Shown one piece after another: positions 9,020 through 18,399 of a stretch of 64,000 nt of DNA. The DNA comes from Rhizobium grahamii CCGE 502. Its GTDB lineage: Bacteria; Pseudomonadota; Alphaproteobacteria; Rhizobiales; Rhizobiaceae. Every line of letters starts with the position of its first letter. The stretch's first letter is position 1. Location: contig NZ_AEYE02000036.1 of NCBI RefSeq assembly GCF_000298315.2, forward strand, positions 1 to 64,000, read 5' to 3'. The position numbers and the translations under genes were made by a program. Below the pieces are notes generated by a model, which did no database searches, was not told the DNA's origin, and saw only the letters and a program-made list of their open reading frames with translations.

Positions 9020-12000
9020 TCAAGCTGAGCCGAATTCGTCGGCGAGGCGTGCGCGCCTCCCTTCGGCGCCCCATGCCCGGTAAGCAGCCAGCGCCTCGGG
9101 AAGCGCGGTGGGGATTTCGCCGGCCCCCTTCTGTAGCCGGGTCAGGCATTCCAGGGCGAAGGCATGGTCCTCGAGGTGGCCCGTTTGGGCCGTGCGTTCC
9201 ACCGCCGCGCGAAAGAGCCGTTCCGCTGCCCCTGTGTGACCTGCGCCGGCTTCGAGGAGACCCTCAAGAAGATCTGCCTTCGGGCCGAGCCAGGCCTCAT
9301 TCAAACCTTCCCAATTGCGCATCTGGTCCGCGCAGTCCCACCCCTCGGCACGCAGAGCCTTAGCATCCTCAGGGGTGCCGAAGGCGGCAAGCGCCAGCGC
9401 CGCAGCGCCGTGATAGTGGACCAGCATGACTTCCGACGGTTGTCCGGCGAAGAATGGCAACAGAGCGCGTGCCTTTTCTGCCCAGGAGAGCGCATTTTGC
9501 CAGTCTCCCCCAACCGCGGCCAACCGGAGTTTGGCGGTGTAATAGCAGGCAACCTGATTGCTGAAGCGCGATTGTAGCATGGAGGAGAACTCCGCCTCCT
9601 CGTCTACAGTCGCATCGGAAAGCTGGTCGAACGCGCGGGTCTTGCCCGCCAGCGCGCGGGCTGACTGCAATTCCACGAGGAGCGTGAAGGCGGAATTGCG
9701 CACCCGACCCGCGTTTTGTGCGAGAAGCTCGGTACCTGTCGATATCACGACATCGATTGGCCGGCCGGCCGCAACGAGCAGAACGACAACCGTCGTGAGG
9801 TTGAAACAGCCGTAGACAATTTCGCCGCTCGCAAGGCCTGCTTCGGCGCCCGCCTGCGCCCGGGAAATTCCGTCCTCCAGATTTCCGACCCAGTGATTGT
9901 GGAACCACACATTGATAAAGGCGCAGCGGGCAAAGCTTGCATCTTTGACGGCAGGTTGCAATTGCAGGCTCAGATCGCTCCATGCTGCACCCGTTCGCCG
10001 GTCACCGGTCATTGCTGCATGGACGACCGAATACATCGCGTAGACATCAGGCGTGAAATCCGCCTGGCCATGAGCAAGCGTCAATCGCAGGCATCTCGCC
10101 CCCAGAAGCGCGAACAATTCCGGCTTTTGACTTTGGTAGGCGTAGGGCGCGATGCTCAACAACAGCGGGACAAGACTTGCGACATGCTCGTCCTCAAGTT
10201 TTGGCAGGTCGAGGAGATCCACTGGTCGCCTGTCGCCAAGTAGCGCTGCGATCTGCTCCATCTCATGGCCGATTGCCCTTTGAAGCTCCGAGCCATCGAC
10301 AGGCACTTGTGAGCCGAGGAGTGCCGCCCCATGGAGGCCGATCGAGAGGGATTGGCGGACGGATCCGAGACCAAACACACGCTCGGCTTCGAGCCTAAGA
10401 TAGTGAGCCGCCCGAACAGGTTCGCCCGCGGCCTCCAGGTGATGGGCGATGAGCGCGTAGACGCGTGATATGTCGAGGACGCTGTTTTGCTCGTACCAGT
10501 CGGCGATGGCCCGATGCAATTGCTTGCGTTGTCCGTAAAGCATCAATTCATAGGCAACATCGCGCATAATGCCATGGCAAAAGCTGTAGCCGTCCAGCTC
10601 ATCGATGTGCTCCGGCTGCAGCATACCCGCCCGGTGTTGCATCGACAGGTGGCGGTCGACGACAGCCGTTTCGGCGTTCGCCGTCGGGTGAACGGCGGTC
10701 ACAAGGGCAGTCGGGAAACGCAGGCCGGCGGCGCTTGCGACCTTGAGCGTCACCTGACTTTCGAGATCAAGACGGTCGATCCGGCGCGCCACCGCAGCGT
10801 GTATCGAATCCGGCAACGGCAAGCGATCGTCAGCCAGATGATGCGCGATCCGACAGGTCCCATCGACCACCTCGATCAAGCCATCGTCATGGAGTGCGCG
10901 CGCGAGTTCAAGACAGAAGAACGGGTGCCCGCGGGCGCGCGCTCGCAGCAAATTCGCGAGTTCAGGTGCGATGCGGTCTGCACCGAGCCGGGTCAATGCC
11001 AACCTGTCCTGCTCCTCGTCCGACAGACCGTCCAGCTTCAATCGCAGTGCACCGCCCTCTGACAGGCTTTCGATCCGGGTATCGTCCTCCATCGGCTGCA
11101 TGGCCATGACAATACAGAGACCGTGCACGGCACGAACAGCCGCTGCCGCCACCGCCCAGCTTTCGTCGTCCAGCCATTGGGCGTCGTCGATCGTTACCAG
11201 CAAAGAGCCGGCGGAAGCAAAGCGGCGGAGAAGAGATGCAAGCAAATCGAGCCGAGCCTCCATACGCTGAGGCGCGCTCATCGCTTCAACCTCGGGCGAT
11301 TCGGAAAGGTCGAGTTGCAATATCGGGTTGAGGAGGGCTGCGCGCGACGCGAGCCCGGGGCCAAGCGCGCTCAAAGCGGCCTCGCGCCGTTGTAACTCCG
11401 GCTGCTTGACATCGATCCCGAGCAGTTGGGTGAGTATGTCCCGCCAGCCTCGATAAGGGACACGATGCTCGATCCGGTCCGCGCCACCGGCTAGGGTCGC
11501 AGTCCGTTCGATCGCGAGCCGATGATGCAGTTCGGCCAGAAAGCGTGATTTGCCCATCCCGGATTCCGCCTCGACCAGGACGAACCGAGAAATGCCGGAG
11601 CGGGTCGCTTCTTCGAATGCCTTCAAGATGCGTTCGAATTCGTTCTCGCGCCCATGCATCACATGGTCGAACCCGGCGCGATCCCGGCGCCTCGGTGTCC
11701 ATACGGGAACATTGAGATCCAACCCACGCACCTGGCTGTGACCAACCGGGATGAAGGAGATGGCATCTTGCGCCCCGCGGACCGTGGTTTCGTCACACTG
11801 GATTGTACCCTGCTGCAACCCCTGGAGCCGGGCAGCGAGATTGACCGCCTCCCCATAGGTGGTCCAGGCCCGGAAGACGTCGTTTCCGATCAGTCCGCAG
11901 AATGCCGTCCCGGTCGCTACGCCGATACTGCTCGGCTGGCCTATGCCGCGCAGCGCGTCACGCATGTCGATGGCACATCGCACAGCCCGGACAGGATCAT

Positions 12001-12955
12001 CCGCGTGTGCCACAGGCGGAACCCCGAAAACGATCAGAAGATTTGCGCCGCGCTCATCCACGCGAAGCTGTTGTATGAAACCGTCCTGCTCGGCGACCTT
12101 GGGTTCGATTGCAGCAACGACCGACTCCAGCCGGGACAGAATATCGGGCGACGCGTGATCCAGGCGGGAAAGGGCTACGAACACGACGGATATGCGCCTG
12201 AGCTCTGCTGTCCAATCAAGAAGCCGGCTGTTAAGGCGGCTCACGACAGGAAGCGGCACGTGACCGGTCAGTCGCTCGCGCGCTTTCGGCGTCATGGGCG
12301 GAATGGTCAGTGGAATGAGATCAGGTGGATCGTGCAAGGACGAAAGGACCGTCGCGTCGGGACCGATCGAATGCACGGTAACTCCTTCACCGAGTATTGA
12401 ACGAGCGGCGGCCGATACCAGCAATTGTCCCGTGGCCCGTGTGGTGCTCGCTGCCTGCAGGTCTGCAAGCCCATTTCCCACTGTAACGTGGAGGCGCAGG
12501 CTTCCCGTTCCAATCTCCGCAGTGTGGCACTGTCCGAAGGCGAGCACGGCATGGAGCTCGATCGGCTCCCCAGTGGGCAAGGTCGCTTTCGACGCTGCAA
12601 GAATGTGATGGCCGCAGGCAGCCGCGCGAAGAAGTGCCTCCGAAGGTGTCCAGCCCGCGCACGACCAGCCGGCAAGCAGGCCATCGCCCGCAAACATCAG
12701 CGGCTCGCCGCCATGAGCCACGATCACATCGATAAGCCCCGCGAAATGCAGTTCCAGGAGGTTTGCCAGATCTTCGATGCCAGCCGGTCCCCGTGCCAGG
12801 AAGTTCGCGGTAATCCGGGTGAAGCCGACAACGTCGAGCCACAACAGGGCCATGCGGCGATCGGGCGGCGCGTCGTGCTGTTTCCCGGAGAACCTCAGCG
12901 ACGGTGGCGCGAAACTCTCGATTAGCCGAGCCTCAAGCAAACTCGCATCCGACAT
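9020..12955 (-). CDS. Class III adenylate/guanylate cyclase-type regulator with AAA ATPase and TPR-like C-terminus
   Basis: 1311 residues. Two cyclase homology domains come first: residues about 30-215, with both metal-binding aspartates (WLDVVGFTRI, Asp41; FAGDGLLAGW), and about 245-430, in which those aspartates are missing (VFVALSRLD; LLIVFGVPP), so the pair may form one pseudo-heterodimeric site or be regulatory. A P-loop ATPase begins near 436 (HGRENEFERIL), with Walker A in ESGMGKSRFL and Walker B in LLVTIDDAQWL. The remaining 600 residues are Ala/Leu-rich helical repeats like those of LuxR-LAL/MalT-type signalling ATPases. It is a soluble cytoplasmic sensor that may make cAMP. It converges on the KASIII-like gene with about 105 bases between stops. 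Ligand and target are unknown. Confidence 0.85.
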   Translation of the reverse strand: MSDASLLEARLIESFAPPSLRFSGKQHDAPPDRRMALLWLDVVGFTRITANFLARGPAGIEDLANLLELHFAGLIDVIVAHGGEPLMFAGDGLLAGWSCAGWTPSEALLRAAACGHHILAASKATLPTGEPIELHAVLAFGQCHTAEIGTGSLRLHVTVGNGLADLQAASTTRATGQLLVSAAARSILGEGVTVHSIGPDATVLSSLHDPPDLIPLTIPPMTPKARERLTGHVPLPVVSRLNSRLLDWTAELRRISVVFVALSRLDHASPDILSRLESVVAAIEPKVAEQDGFIQQLRVDERGANLLIVFGVPPVAHADDPVRAVRCAIDMRDALRGIGQPSSIGVATGTAFCGLIGNDVFRAWTTYGEAVNLAARLQGLQQGTIQCDETTVRGAQDAISFIPVGHSQVRGLDLNVPVWTPRRRDRAGFDHVMHGRENEFERILKAFEEATRSGISRFVLVEAESGMGKSRFLAELHHRLAIERTATLAGGADRIEHRVPYRGWRDILTQLLGIDVKQPELQRREAALSALGPGLASRAALLNPILQLDLSESPEVEAMSAPQRMEARLDLLASLLRRFASAGSLLVTIDDAQWLDDESWAVAAAAVRAVHGLCIVMAMQPMEDDTRIESLSEGGALRLKLDGLSDEEQDRLALTRLGADRIAPELANLLRARARGHPFFCLELARALHDDGLIEVVDGTCRIAHHLADDRLPLPDSIHAAVARRIDRLDLESQVTLKVASAAGLRFPTALVTAVHPTANAETAVVDRHLSMQHRAGMLQPEHIDELDGYSFCHGIMRDVAYELMLYGQRKQLHRAIADWYEQNSVLDISRVYALIAHHLEAAGEPVRAAHYLRLEAERVFGLGSVRQSLSIGLHGAALLGSQVPVDGSELQRAIGHEMEQIAALLGDRRPVDLLDLPKLEDEHVASLVPLLLSIAPYAYQSQKPELFALLGARCLRLTLAHGQADFTPDVYAMYSVVHAAMTGDRRTGAAWSDLSLQLQPAVKDASFARCAFINVWFHNHWVGNLEDGISRAQAGAEAGLASGEIVYGCFNLTTVVVLLVAAGRPIDVVISTGTELLAQNAGRVRNSAFTLLVELQSARALAGKTRAFDQLSDATVDEEAEFSSMLQSRFSNQVACYYTAKLRLAAVGGDWQNALSWAEKARALLPFFAGQPSEVMLVHYHGAAALALAAFGTPEDAKALRAEGWDCADQMRNWEGLNEAWLGPKADLLEGLLEAGAGHTGAAERLFRAAVERTAQTGHLEDHAFALECLTRLQKGAGEIPTALPEALAAYRAWGAEGRRARLADEFGSA

Positions 12956-13135
12956 TTGGGACCTCGCGCTTTCGCGGAATACGGAGCGTAGCGCAATTCA
13001 GCAAAGCGATCCACGCCTGAGAGCATCCTCGCAGGAGAGTGCTGCAAAACCGGCGGCCCCAGCGGTGGGAGCCAAACGATTGGTAGCCAGTGACGCGCCC
13101 CCCGGTGCATGACCAGACAGCGGTGACGCCCTTGC
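12956..13135. other. Upstream region of the cyclase gene; no gene seen
   Basis: The minus-strand start of the cyclase gene is preceded by GCGAGGTCCCAA, a plausible ribosome site. No conserved protein, repeat or RNA was recognised between it and the degenerate PAS fragment that begins at 13136. Confidence 0.4.
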
Positions 13136-13563
13136 TTAGAAAGGGCGCGTGTCTTCAGCCAGCAACCGTGCGGGCACTGGAACTCGTACCCGATTCCAGG
13201 GAATGCGAAGCCCGTGTGTAAAGCTTTCGATATCGTCCGGATGGATGCTCCTCTCAATCATCGTCTTCAAGGGGGAAAGCGAGGACCCTTCAAAATCGTT
13301 AAGCGCGAAACCCATGTAGTCTGACATCCGCTTGTTAAAGAAAAGCGGTTCCCCGTACGGTGCAAGTCGCCAAACAAAACAGAATTTGAACGATCAGCCG
13401 TGGGCCGCGACCGTCCTTGAACGTGCCAGACGATGATCCCGCCAAGTCCAAGCAGACATAGACCCAAAGGCAGTACTCGAACCTGCGTTGCTACCTCGGA
13501 CAAAGTCACCAACTCAAATCGCGGCGGACGATCCGCCGCCTCACGCAAGCCATCATAGGGCAT
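13136..13563 (-). pseudogene. Chimeric remnant: membrane-segment fragment joined out of frame to a PAS-domain fragment
   Basis: Reading leftward from 13563, one frame encodes a membrane segment with GLGGIIVWHVQGRSRP. Near 13375 the meaningful reading moves to another frame encoding LAPYGEPLFFNKRMSDYMGF and IHPDDIE, a PAS sensor segment like the one in the intact kinase at 16.9-18.4 kb (LTPDGTTTLVNKHMADFLG, FHPDD). The PAS part then degenerates and stops at 13136. The membrane motif recurs at about 23.1 kb (GIVVWHVQAPSRP). Similar motifs occur, from memory, in rhizobial MscS-type channel proteins. A working product is unlikely. Confidence 0.6.
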
Positions 13564-13968
13564 AACGCGATGCTCAGGATATCAAACCGACGGACTATTG
13601 GACCACGTCAAAGGGCCAGAAGGAATTCGATGAGCTGTTGCCTAAAGGCTTGGAGCAGAAAACGATCGAATACACCTGCATTTTTGAAGGCGTCGTAATC
13701 ACTTTGATAAATCGCTCTTCGAAGCCACGCTCCAAGCCAATTTGATCTTGGGCAGCGCGAAATGGAACACGCGGTAATTAACGTCGAGTGAAGCGTACGG
13801 GGAAATTGAGAACCGCAGAGGTTTTGACTGGCTTTTGCGCGGGGCCATGACACGCTGGTCCTTGGTTAGCCCTTCGTTCTCAAGGTAGCATCGATCATCT
13901 AGCTGGACTTGGCTTCCAGGCCGCGTCGCCTATCTGCTTTGCGAGAATAAACAGACGGGAGCCGCCAC
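13564..13968. other. No recognisable gene
   Basis: About 400 bases between the PAS remnant and the short-chain dehydrogenase. An 81-codon leftward frame (13608-13853) has no recognisable motif. The last 50 bases should hold the promoter of the rightward gene at 13969. Confidence 0.4.
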
Positions 13969-14736
13969 GTGAGCCGTGTCTTCATCACCGGATCGACCGA
14001 TGGCCTAGGACTTGCAGCGGCACGACAACTCATCGCAAATGGCCATGAAGTGGTGCTACACGCTCGATCTTCTGAACGCGCACAGGCAATCAGTGGACTC
14101 GCTCCAAAGTCTCTTGGTGTTGTAGTGGGCGACCTCTCGAGCGGTGCCGAAACCCGGTCGGTTGCCGATCAGGTCAACACGATTGGCCGAATGGACGCCG
14201 TGATTCACAATGCGGGGATCTATTCCGAGCCGGCCCGCGGCGACACCCCCGAAGGACATCCGAAAATCCTAGCGGTGAATACACTCGCGCCGTACATCTT
14301 GACGGCGTTGATCGAGCGGCCGAAACGCCTCGTCTACCTCAGCAGCGGGATGCATCAAAGCGGCGGCGGCGAACTTGACGACATCGACTGGAGACGCCGG
14401 CAATGGAACACTAACCGCGCCTATTCCGAGAGCAAGCTTCATGTCGCTGCGCTTGCTGCTACTGTCGCACGCTACTGGCCAAAAGTGTCTAGCAACGCCG
14501 TTGATCCCGGCTGGGTGCCCACTAAGATGGGCGGTGCCGGTGCCCCCGACGATCTTCATCAAGGCTATCAGACACAGGTATGGCTGGCCACGAGCAGCGA
14601 TGAAGGTGCTGACAGCAGCGGCGGCTACTGGTACCATGGGGAACAGCGGAAGCCCGCTGCGGAAGTCACAGATTCGGACTATCAAAACACACTTGTGCAA
14701 ACACTGGGACGCTTGACCGGGATCAAACTTTTCTGA
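13969..14736 (+). CDS. Short-chain dehydrogenase/reductase (SDR)
   Basis: 255 residues from a GTG start preceded by GACGGGAG. The classical SDR signatures are visible: the cofactor-binding glycine motif TGSTDGLG at residues 7-14, the HNAG motif after strand 4 (VIHNAGIYS), a serine in YLSSGMHQS and the catalytic YSESK. The segment after the active site (VDPGWVPTKMGG) is typical of oxidoreductases that act on carbonyl or hydroxyl groups with NAD(P)H. Substrate cannot be inferred. The gene stands alone, with remnant sequence upstream and a response regulator about 430 bases downstream. Confidence 0.85.
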   Translation: MSRVFITGSTDGLGLAAARQLIANGHEVVLHARSSERAQAISGLAPKSLGVVVGDLSSGAETRSVADQVNTIGRMDAVIHNAGIYSEPARGDTPEGHPKILAVNTLAPYILTALIERPKRLVYLSSGMHQSGGGELDDIDWRRRQWNTNRAYSESKLHVAALAATVARYWPKVSSNAVDPGWVPTKMGGAGAPDDLHQGYQTQVWLATSSDEGADSSGGYWYHGEQRKPAAEVTDSDYQNTLVQTLGRLTGIKLF

Positions 14737-15161
14737 ATTAAAAAAGGGTGGCATCGCGCCTCCGATGGGGAGAAGGTCGCCCGCAGTGGTTGCCGCCGGC
14801 AGCCCACGGGACGTTCTCCGCACAGGCGAAAAATGAGTTGTCGACGCTATTTGCAATTTAAAATTTGGGTGGCCGTACAGGTTCGTCGGGTTCAGATTTT
14901 CTCGTCCCTGAGAATGGTGGGAACGGGTTCTCTTTCTCGATCATTACCCTTCCCCGTATTCCGCGCGACAATTAGGGAATTTCCGGGAGGTTGACAGCAT
15001 ACTTAGGTTTGGATTGACGCTAGTGCTCCCATAGGTCGATGATTGTGTCCCTTGAACGCAGAAATCGAAGGCGATGCTCGGAACGACTACCTGCATTTGG
15101 TTCAGCGGTGCGGGCTTCAATTTGCCGATGGTCCCTCCAGAGCAAAGAAGCATGACATCAC
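14737..15161. other. Intergenic region before the receiver-domain gene
   Basis: No convincing gene is seen in these 425 bases. A short A-rich tract follows the SDR stop. The remainder probably holds the promoter for the receiver-domain gene, but no clear -35/-10 pair or palindrome was identified. Confidence 0.4.
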
Positions 15162-15524
15162 ATGGAGATGCTTCCGATGCTGATTGCCATCGTAGATGAC
15201 GACCCAGCGGTTCGTGAATCGCTACTCGATCTTCTCGAGGTGTCTGGATACTCGGCCGTGACATTCGCGTCTGCACGAGATTTCCTGGCCTCACCCCGGA
15301 TTCCCGAAATGCATTGCGTGCTTCTCGACATCTCTATGCCCGGCATGAGCGGTGTCGAGCTATATAAAGAACTAAACCGCCGACAAATAGTGGTCCCCGT
15401 CGTATTCATGACGGGCCACGCGCAGGACGGGCTTATTGATGAAGCGAAGCGGGCGGGGATCTGCTTGTCCAAACCGTTTGTTGGCAATCAACTTCGCGCG
15501 GCGATCGAAGTCGCGGTCAAATGA
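15162..15524 (+). CDS. Single-domain response regulator (FixJ/NtrC-type receiver only)
   Basis: 120 residues forming one receiver domain: acidic pocket IVDDDP, phospho-acceptor Asp in VLLDISMPGMSG, the Thr of FMTGHA and the conserved Lys in LSKPF. No output domain follows, so it may be a phosphate sink, a CheY-like modulator or the remains of a larger FixJ regulator. Starts at 15162, 15168 or 15177 are possible; the last is best spaced from GGAG (15164-15167). It lies in the cluster with two full FixJ-like regulators and one PAS histidine kinase, a likely phosphodonor by proximity only. Confidence 0.85.
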   Translation: MEMLPMLIAIVDDDPAVRESLLDLLEVSGYSAVTFASARDFLASPRIPEMHCVLLDISMPGMSGVELYKELNRRQIVVPVVFMTGHAQDGLIDEAKRAGICLSKPFVGNQLRAAIEVAVK

Positions 15525-15647
15525 AGAAGGCGCGCGGGACCGTCTTGTTGCAAAAGAGCGCCGCGCCGGGACCGGTGATCTGCCACGATGTTCCAGATCA
15601 GAGGATCGTGATGCTGCTTCCACGCTGACGGACCAGCAATTTGCTCG

Positions 15648-16286
15648 TTAGTTGCTTTGCAGTTTTTCAACCTTGCGAACCAAATCGGCGAGGGAGCGGC
15701 TTTGCATTTTGCGCATTACGCTCATCCGATGCAGCTTCACGGTCATCTCACTGATGCCGAGTTGATAAGCTACTTGTTTGTTCATAAGACCACTGGTGAC
15801 AGCGAACATCACCTCTCGCTCTCGCGGCGTCAGCGTGTCCGCCAGCATACGCACGCGGTTACATTCGGATTCGGATTTTCGGCGTTCGCTGTCGATAAGA
15901 ATAGCCTGATCCACCGCATCCAGAAGATCCTGCGTGACGAACGGTTTTATAAGAAAGTCGGTGGCCCCGGCTTTCATCGCCCTCACGCTGACCGGAACGT
16001 CGGCATGGGCGGTCAGAAAAATGACAGGTATCTTGCTTCCGAGCGAGATGAGTTCGCTTTGGACATCCAGGCCGGTTCCCCCAGGCATTCTAAGGTCAAC
16101 GACCACGCAACCGGCCGCGGTCGTATCCGCCGTCCGCATAAATTCAGAACCGCTCGAAAAGGCTGAGGCCCGTCTATTTGTTACCAGGAAGAGATCAAGC
16201 AGGGCATCGCGCAAATCCTTGTCGTCATCGACGACAAAGACAATAGGCTCGGGGATCGAGTCCGACTTCGATAAATTCTTTTCCAT
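15648..16286 (-). CDS. FixJ-family two-component response regulator
   Basis: 212 residues. Residues 1-125 are a receiver (FVVDDDKDLR, phospho-acceptor in CVVVDLRMPGGTG, Thr in FLTAHAD, Lys in LIKPF). Residues 145-212 are a LuxR-type helix-turn-helix (LTPREREVMFAVTSG, LGISEMTVKLHRMSVMRKM). The start is preceded by GGAGGATCGTCC. It is divergent from the PAS histidine kinase at 16870, with a perfect palindrome in between, so kinase and regulator probably form one system. The output is transcriptional control; target genes are unknown. It resembles the regulator at 21926-22567, including LMNKQ in the helix-turn-helix. Confidence 0.9.
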   Translation of the reverse strand: MEKNLSKSDSIPEPIVFVVDDDKDLRDALLDLFLVTNRRASAFSSGSEFMRTADTTAAGCVVVDLRMPGGTGLDVQSELISLGSKIPVIFLTAHADVPVSVRAMKAGATDFLIKPFVTQDLLDAVDQAILIDSERRKSESECNRVRMLADTLTPREREVMFAVTSGLMNKQVAYQLGISEMTVKLHRMSVMRKMQSRSLADLVRKVEKLQSN

Positions 16287-16427
16287 GGACGATCCTCCGT
16301 ATAGGTCATCGAGTCAAATTGAATGTACAGCCAGTGGCAGGTCGCAAGAGATGTCGACGTACAACCGACAACGATGTCCCTAGCCCTCTAGCGCACCTAA
16401 TCTAGCAGGACGACAGGCCGAAGTGAT

Positions 16428-16445
16428 GGTAAACCTTGGTTTACC
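16428..16445. promoter_or_regulatory. Perfect palindrome GGTAAACC-TT-GGTTTACC
   Basis: Two 8-base arms separated by TT, in the 580-base region between the divergent FixJ-like regulator (start 16286) and the PAS histidine kinase (start 16870). The symmetry and length are typical of a dimeric regulator's operator, and the obvious candidate is the adjacent FixJ-like protein. Binding is inferred, not shown. Confidence 0.55.
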
Positions 16446-16869
16446 CTGCTCTTGTTGGCAGCAGGAAAAAGATTAGGGCAGAACCGACCCTGCCCCATCG
16501 TCGTCCGAGACATCTACATGCTTTATCTCCAAAACAACGGAGCTTGGGGGGCGTGGTCTCTCGTTGGCCACCATGCGAAAGATGCTGAGTGCGCCTTCAC
16601 GCCGGAAACGTTTGTGGTCGCGGCATAAGTCCAACCTGCCGCCCCGCTGCACCGATGAGAATGCAACACATAACTTCAGATTGCGCATCGCTTTAATTTC
16701 GGTACTCGCTCTTCGTACGTGCGAATATGGGCTGCATTTTTTCTTGAAGTGGCGCTAAACTCTAAGGCGCGTGTTCGCAGCTGATCCGGCAATCGATCGA
16801 TGTGTACACGGCACGCCAGTCAGCGGTACCGATTGCAAGCTGGCCGTCACCGACAACGCGGAGGATCGT

Positions 16870-18399
16870 ATGTCGAGTAGACAAGCACAAGCACGGTCAA
16901 TTCTTACAAGGCCCCTTGAAACCGATTCAACTCTCGCCGCGCAACTCGCAGACAACGTGCCGACTCATCTATGGTCGGCCGATCCGTCAGGCAGAATGAC
17001 ATACACAAATCGCAGCATGCAAACCTATTTCGGCGGGAGACTAGACCAGCCCATCGCGTACATTCACCCTGACGACCGTAAAGGGGTTGTGGCCATATGG
17101 CGACACAGCCTTCGAACTGGGGAGCCGTTCGACAGCGAGCTTCGTTTGCGCCGTAGCGACGGCCAATTCCGACGGTTTCATGTGTCCGGTCGCCCATTTC
17201 GAGGAGACCGAAACTATATTGCCGCGTGGCATGGCCAGTCCATTGATATCGAGGACGAGAAGCTCGCCAGAGAAAATCTACTAAACCGGATCATGGAATT
17301 ATCCATTGTCGTCGACATGGTCCCTAGCAATCTATGGCGGCTGACGCCGGATGGAACGACGACGCTGGTCAATAAACACATGGCGGACTTCCTTGGTCGC
17401 GAGATATTGGACGAGAGCACGATGGAGACCGTTATGGACACCATCTTTCATCCGGACGATGCCGCACCCGTCGGAAACGAACTGGGCAGATGTCTCATAA
17501 CGGGGGACAGCTTCGCCATGAGATACCGGCTTCTGCGGAAGGATGGAATATATCGGTGGATGTCGGGCCGCGCTGAACCGATGCGAGATAAGGACGGACA
17601 GATCGTCCAGTGGTTCGGCCTCTGCCACGATATCCACGACCAGGTCCAGGCCGAGGAAAATCTCCGACGGACAGCAGAGAGGTTGGCGCAAGCGACCCAG
17701 GCCGCACACTTGGCGGAACTTTCCGCGTCCATAGCCCATGAGGTCAACCAGCCACTGTCCGCTATCGCGACAGATTCCGATGCCTGTACCCGATGGCTTT
17801 CCCTGGAGCCCCCGAATGTAGAACGGGCGATTATCGCCGCCGGACGCATCACCACGGCCGCGGTTTCAGCGGGCGAAATCGTCCGACGAATTCGAGCCCT
17901 TTTCCAACATATCTCGCAACCACGAACGCTCGAGAACGCAAACCTTCTGATAGACGAGGTCTGCCGCGTCATGGTCGATGAAATCGGCGCGCACGCGGCG
18001 CGGATCACGACGGACTTCGACATGGATCCGCCATCAATCGCAATCGATCGTGTCCAAGTCCAACAGGTTCTGGTGAACCTGATCCGTAACGCTCTCCAGT
18101 CGATGGACAGGACGGATAAAAACGAGCGGGTGTTACACATCGTATCCTGGCGGGAAGGACACGAGGCGATCCGCATCGAGATTCGAGATTCGGGTAGCGG
18201 ATTCAGTGACATTACTCGCATTTTCGAGCCATTCTTTACGACGAGAAAAAACGGCATGGGAATGGGACTGTCGATCTGCCGTTCCATCATCGAATCCCAT
18301 GGTGGCCGGTTCTGGGTGGCCAACAATGAAGGCGGCGGTGCGACGGTGGGCTTCACGCTTCCGATCGAGGCTGAACCGGTTAACAGCATCGCAGGCTGA
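16870..18399 (+). CDS. Soluble PAS-PAS sensor histidine kinase
   Basis: 509 residues from the ATG at 16870, preferred over an in-frame GTG at 16771 because GCGGAGGATCGT precedes it. Two PAS domains (about 20-140 with YIHPDDR; about 155-280 with LWRLTPDG and FHPDD) are followed by a HisKA helix with the phospho-acceptor His in SIAHEVNQPLSAI, then a HATPase domain with N-box NLIRNALQS, G1 DSGSGFSD, FEPFFTT and G2 GMGMGLSICRS. No transmembrane segment is visible, so it senses a cytoplasmic cue. The HEVNQPL form is typical of FixL-like rhizobial kinases, but no heme-binding residues were assigned. Its likely partner is the divergent FixJ-like regulator. Confidence 0.9.
   Translation: MSSRQAQARSILTRPLETDSTLAAQLADNVPTHLWSADPSGRMTYTNRSMQTYFGGRLDQPIAYIHPDDRKGVVAIWRHSLRTGEPFDSELRLRRSDGQFRRFHVSGRPFRGDRNYIAAWHGQSIDIEDEKLARENLLNRIMELSIVVDMVPSNLWRLTPDGTTTLVNKHMADFLGREILDESTMETVMDTIFHPDDAAPVGNELGRCLITGDSFAMRYRLLRKDGIYRWMSGRAEPMRDKDGQIVQWFGLCHDIHDQVQAEENLRRTAERLAQATQAAHLAELSASIAHEVNQPLSAIATDSDACTRWLSLEPPNVERAIIAAGRITTAAVSAGEIVRRIRALFQHISQPRTLENANLLIDEVCRVMVDEIGAHAARITTDFDMDPPSIAIDRVQVQQVLVNLIRNALQSMDRTDKNERVLHIVSWREGHEAIRIEIRDSGSGFSDITRIFEPFFTTRKNGMGMGLSICRSIIESHGGRFWVANNEGGGATVGFTLPIEAEPVNSIAG

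Noticed and set aside
17448-18389. 313-codon minus-strand frame
   Set aside because: Antisense to the histidine kinase, whose motifs are unambiguous.
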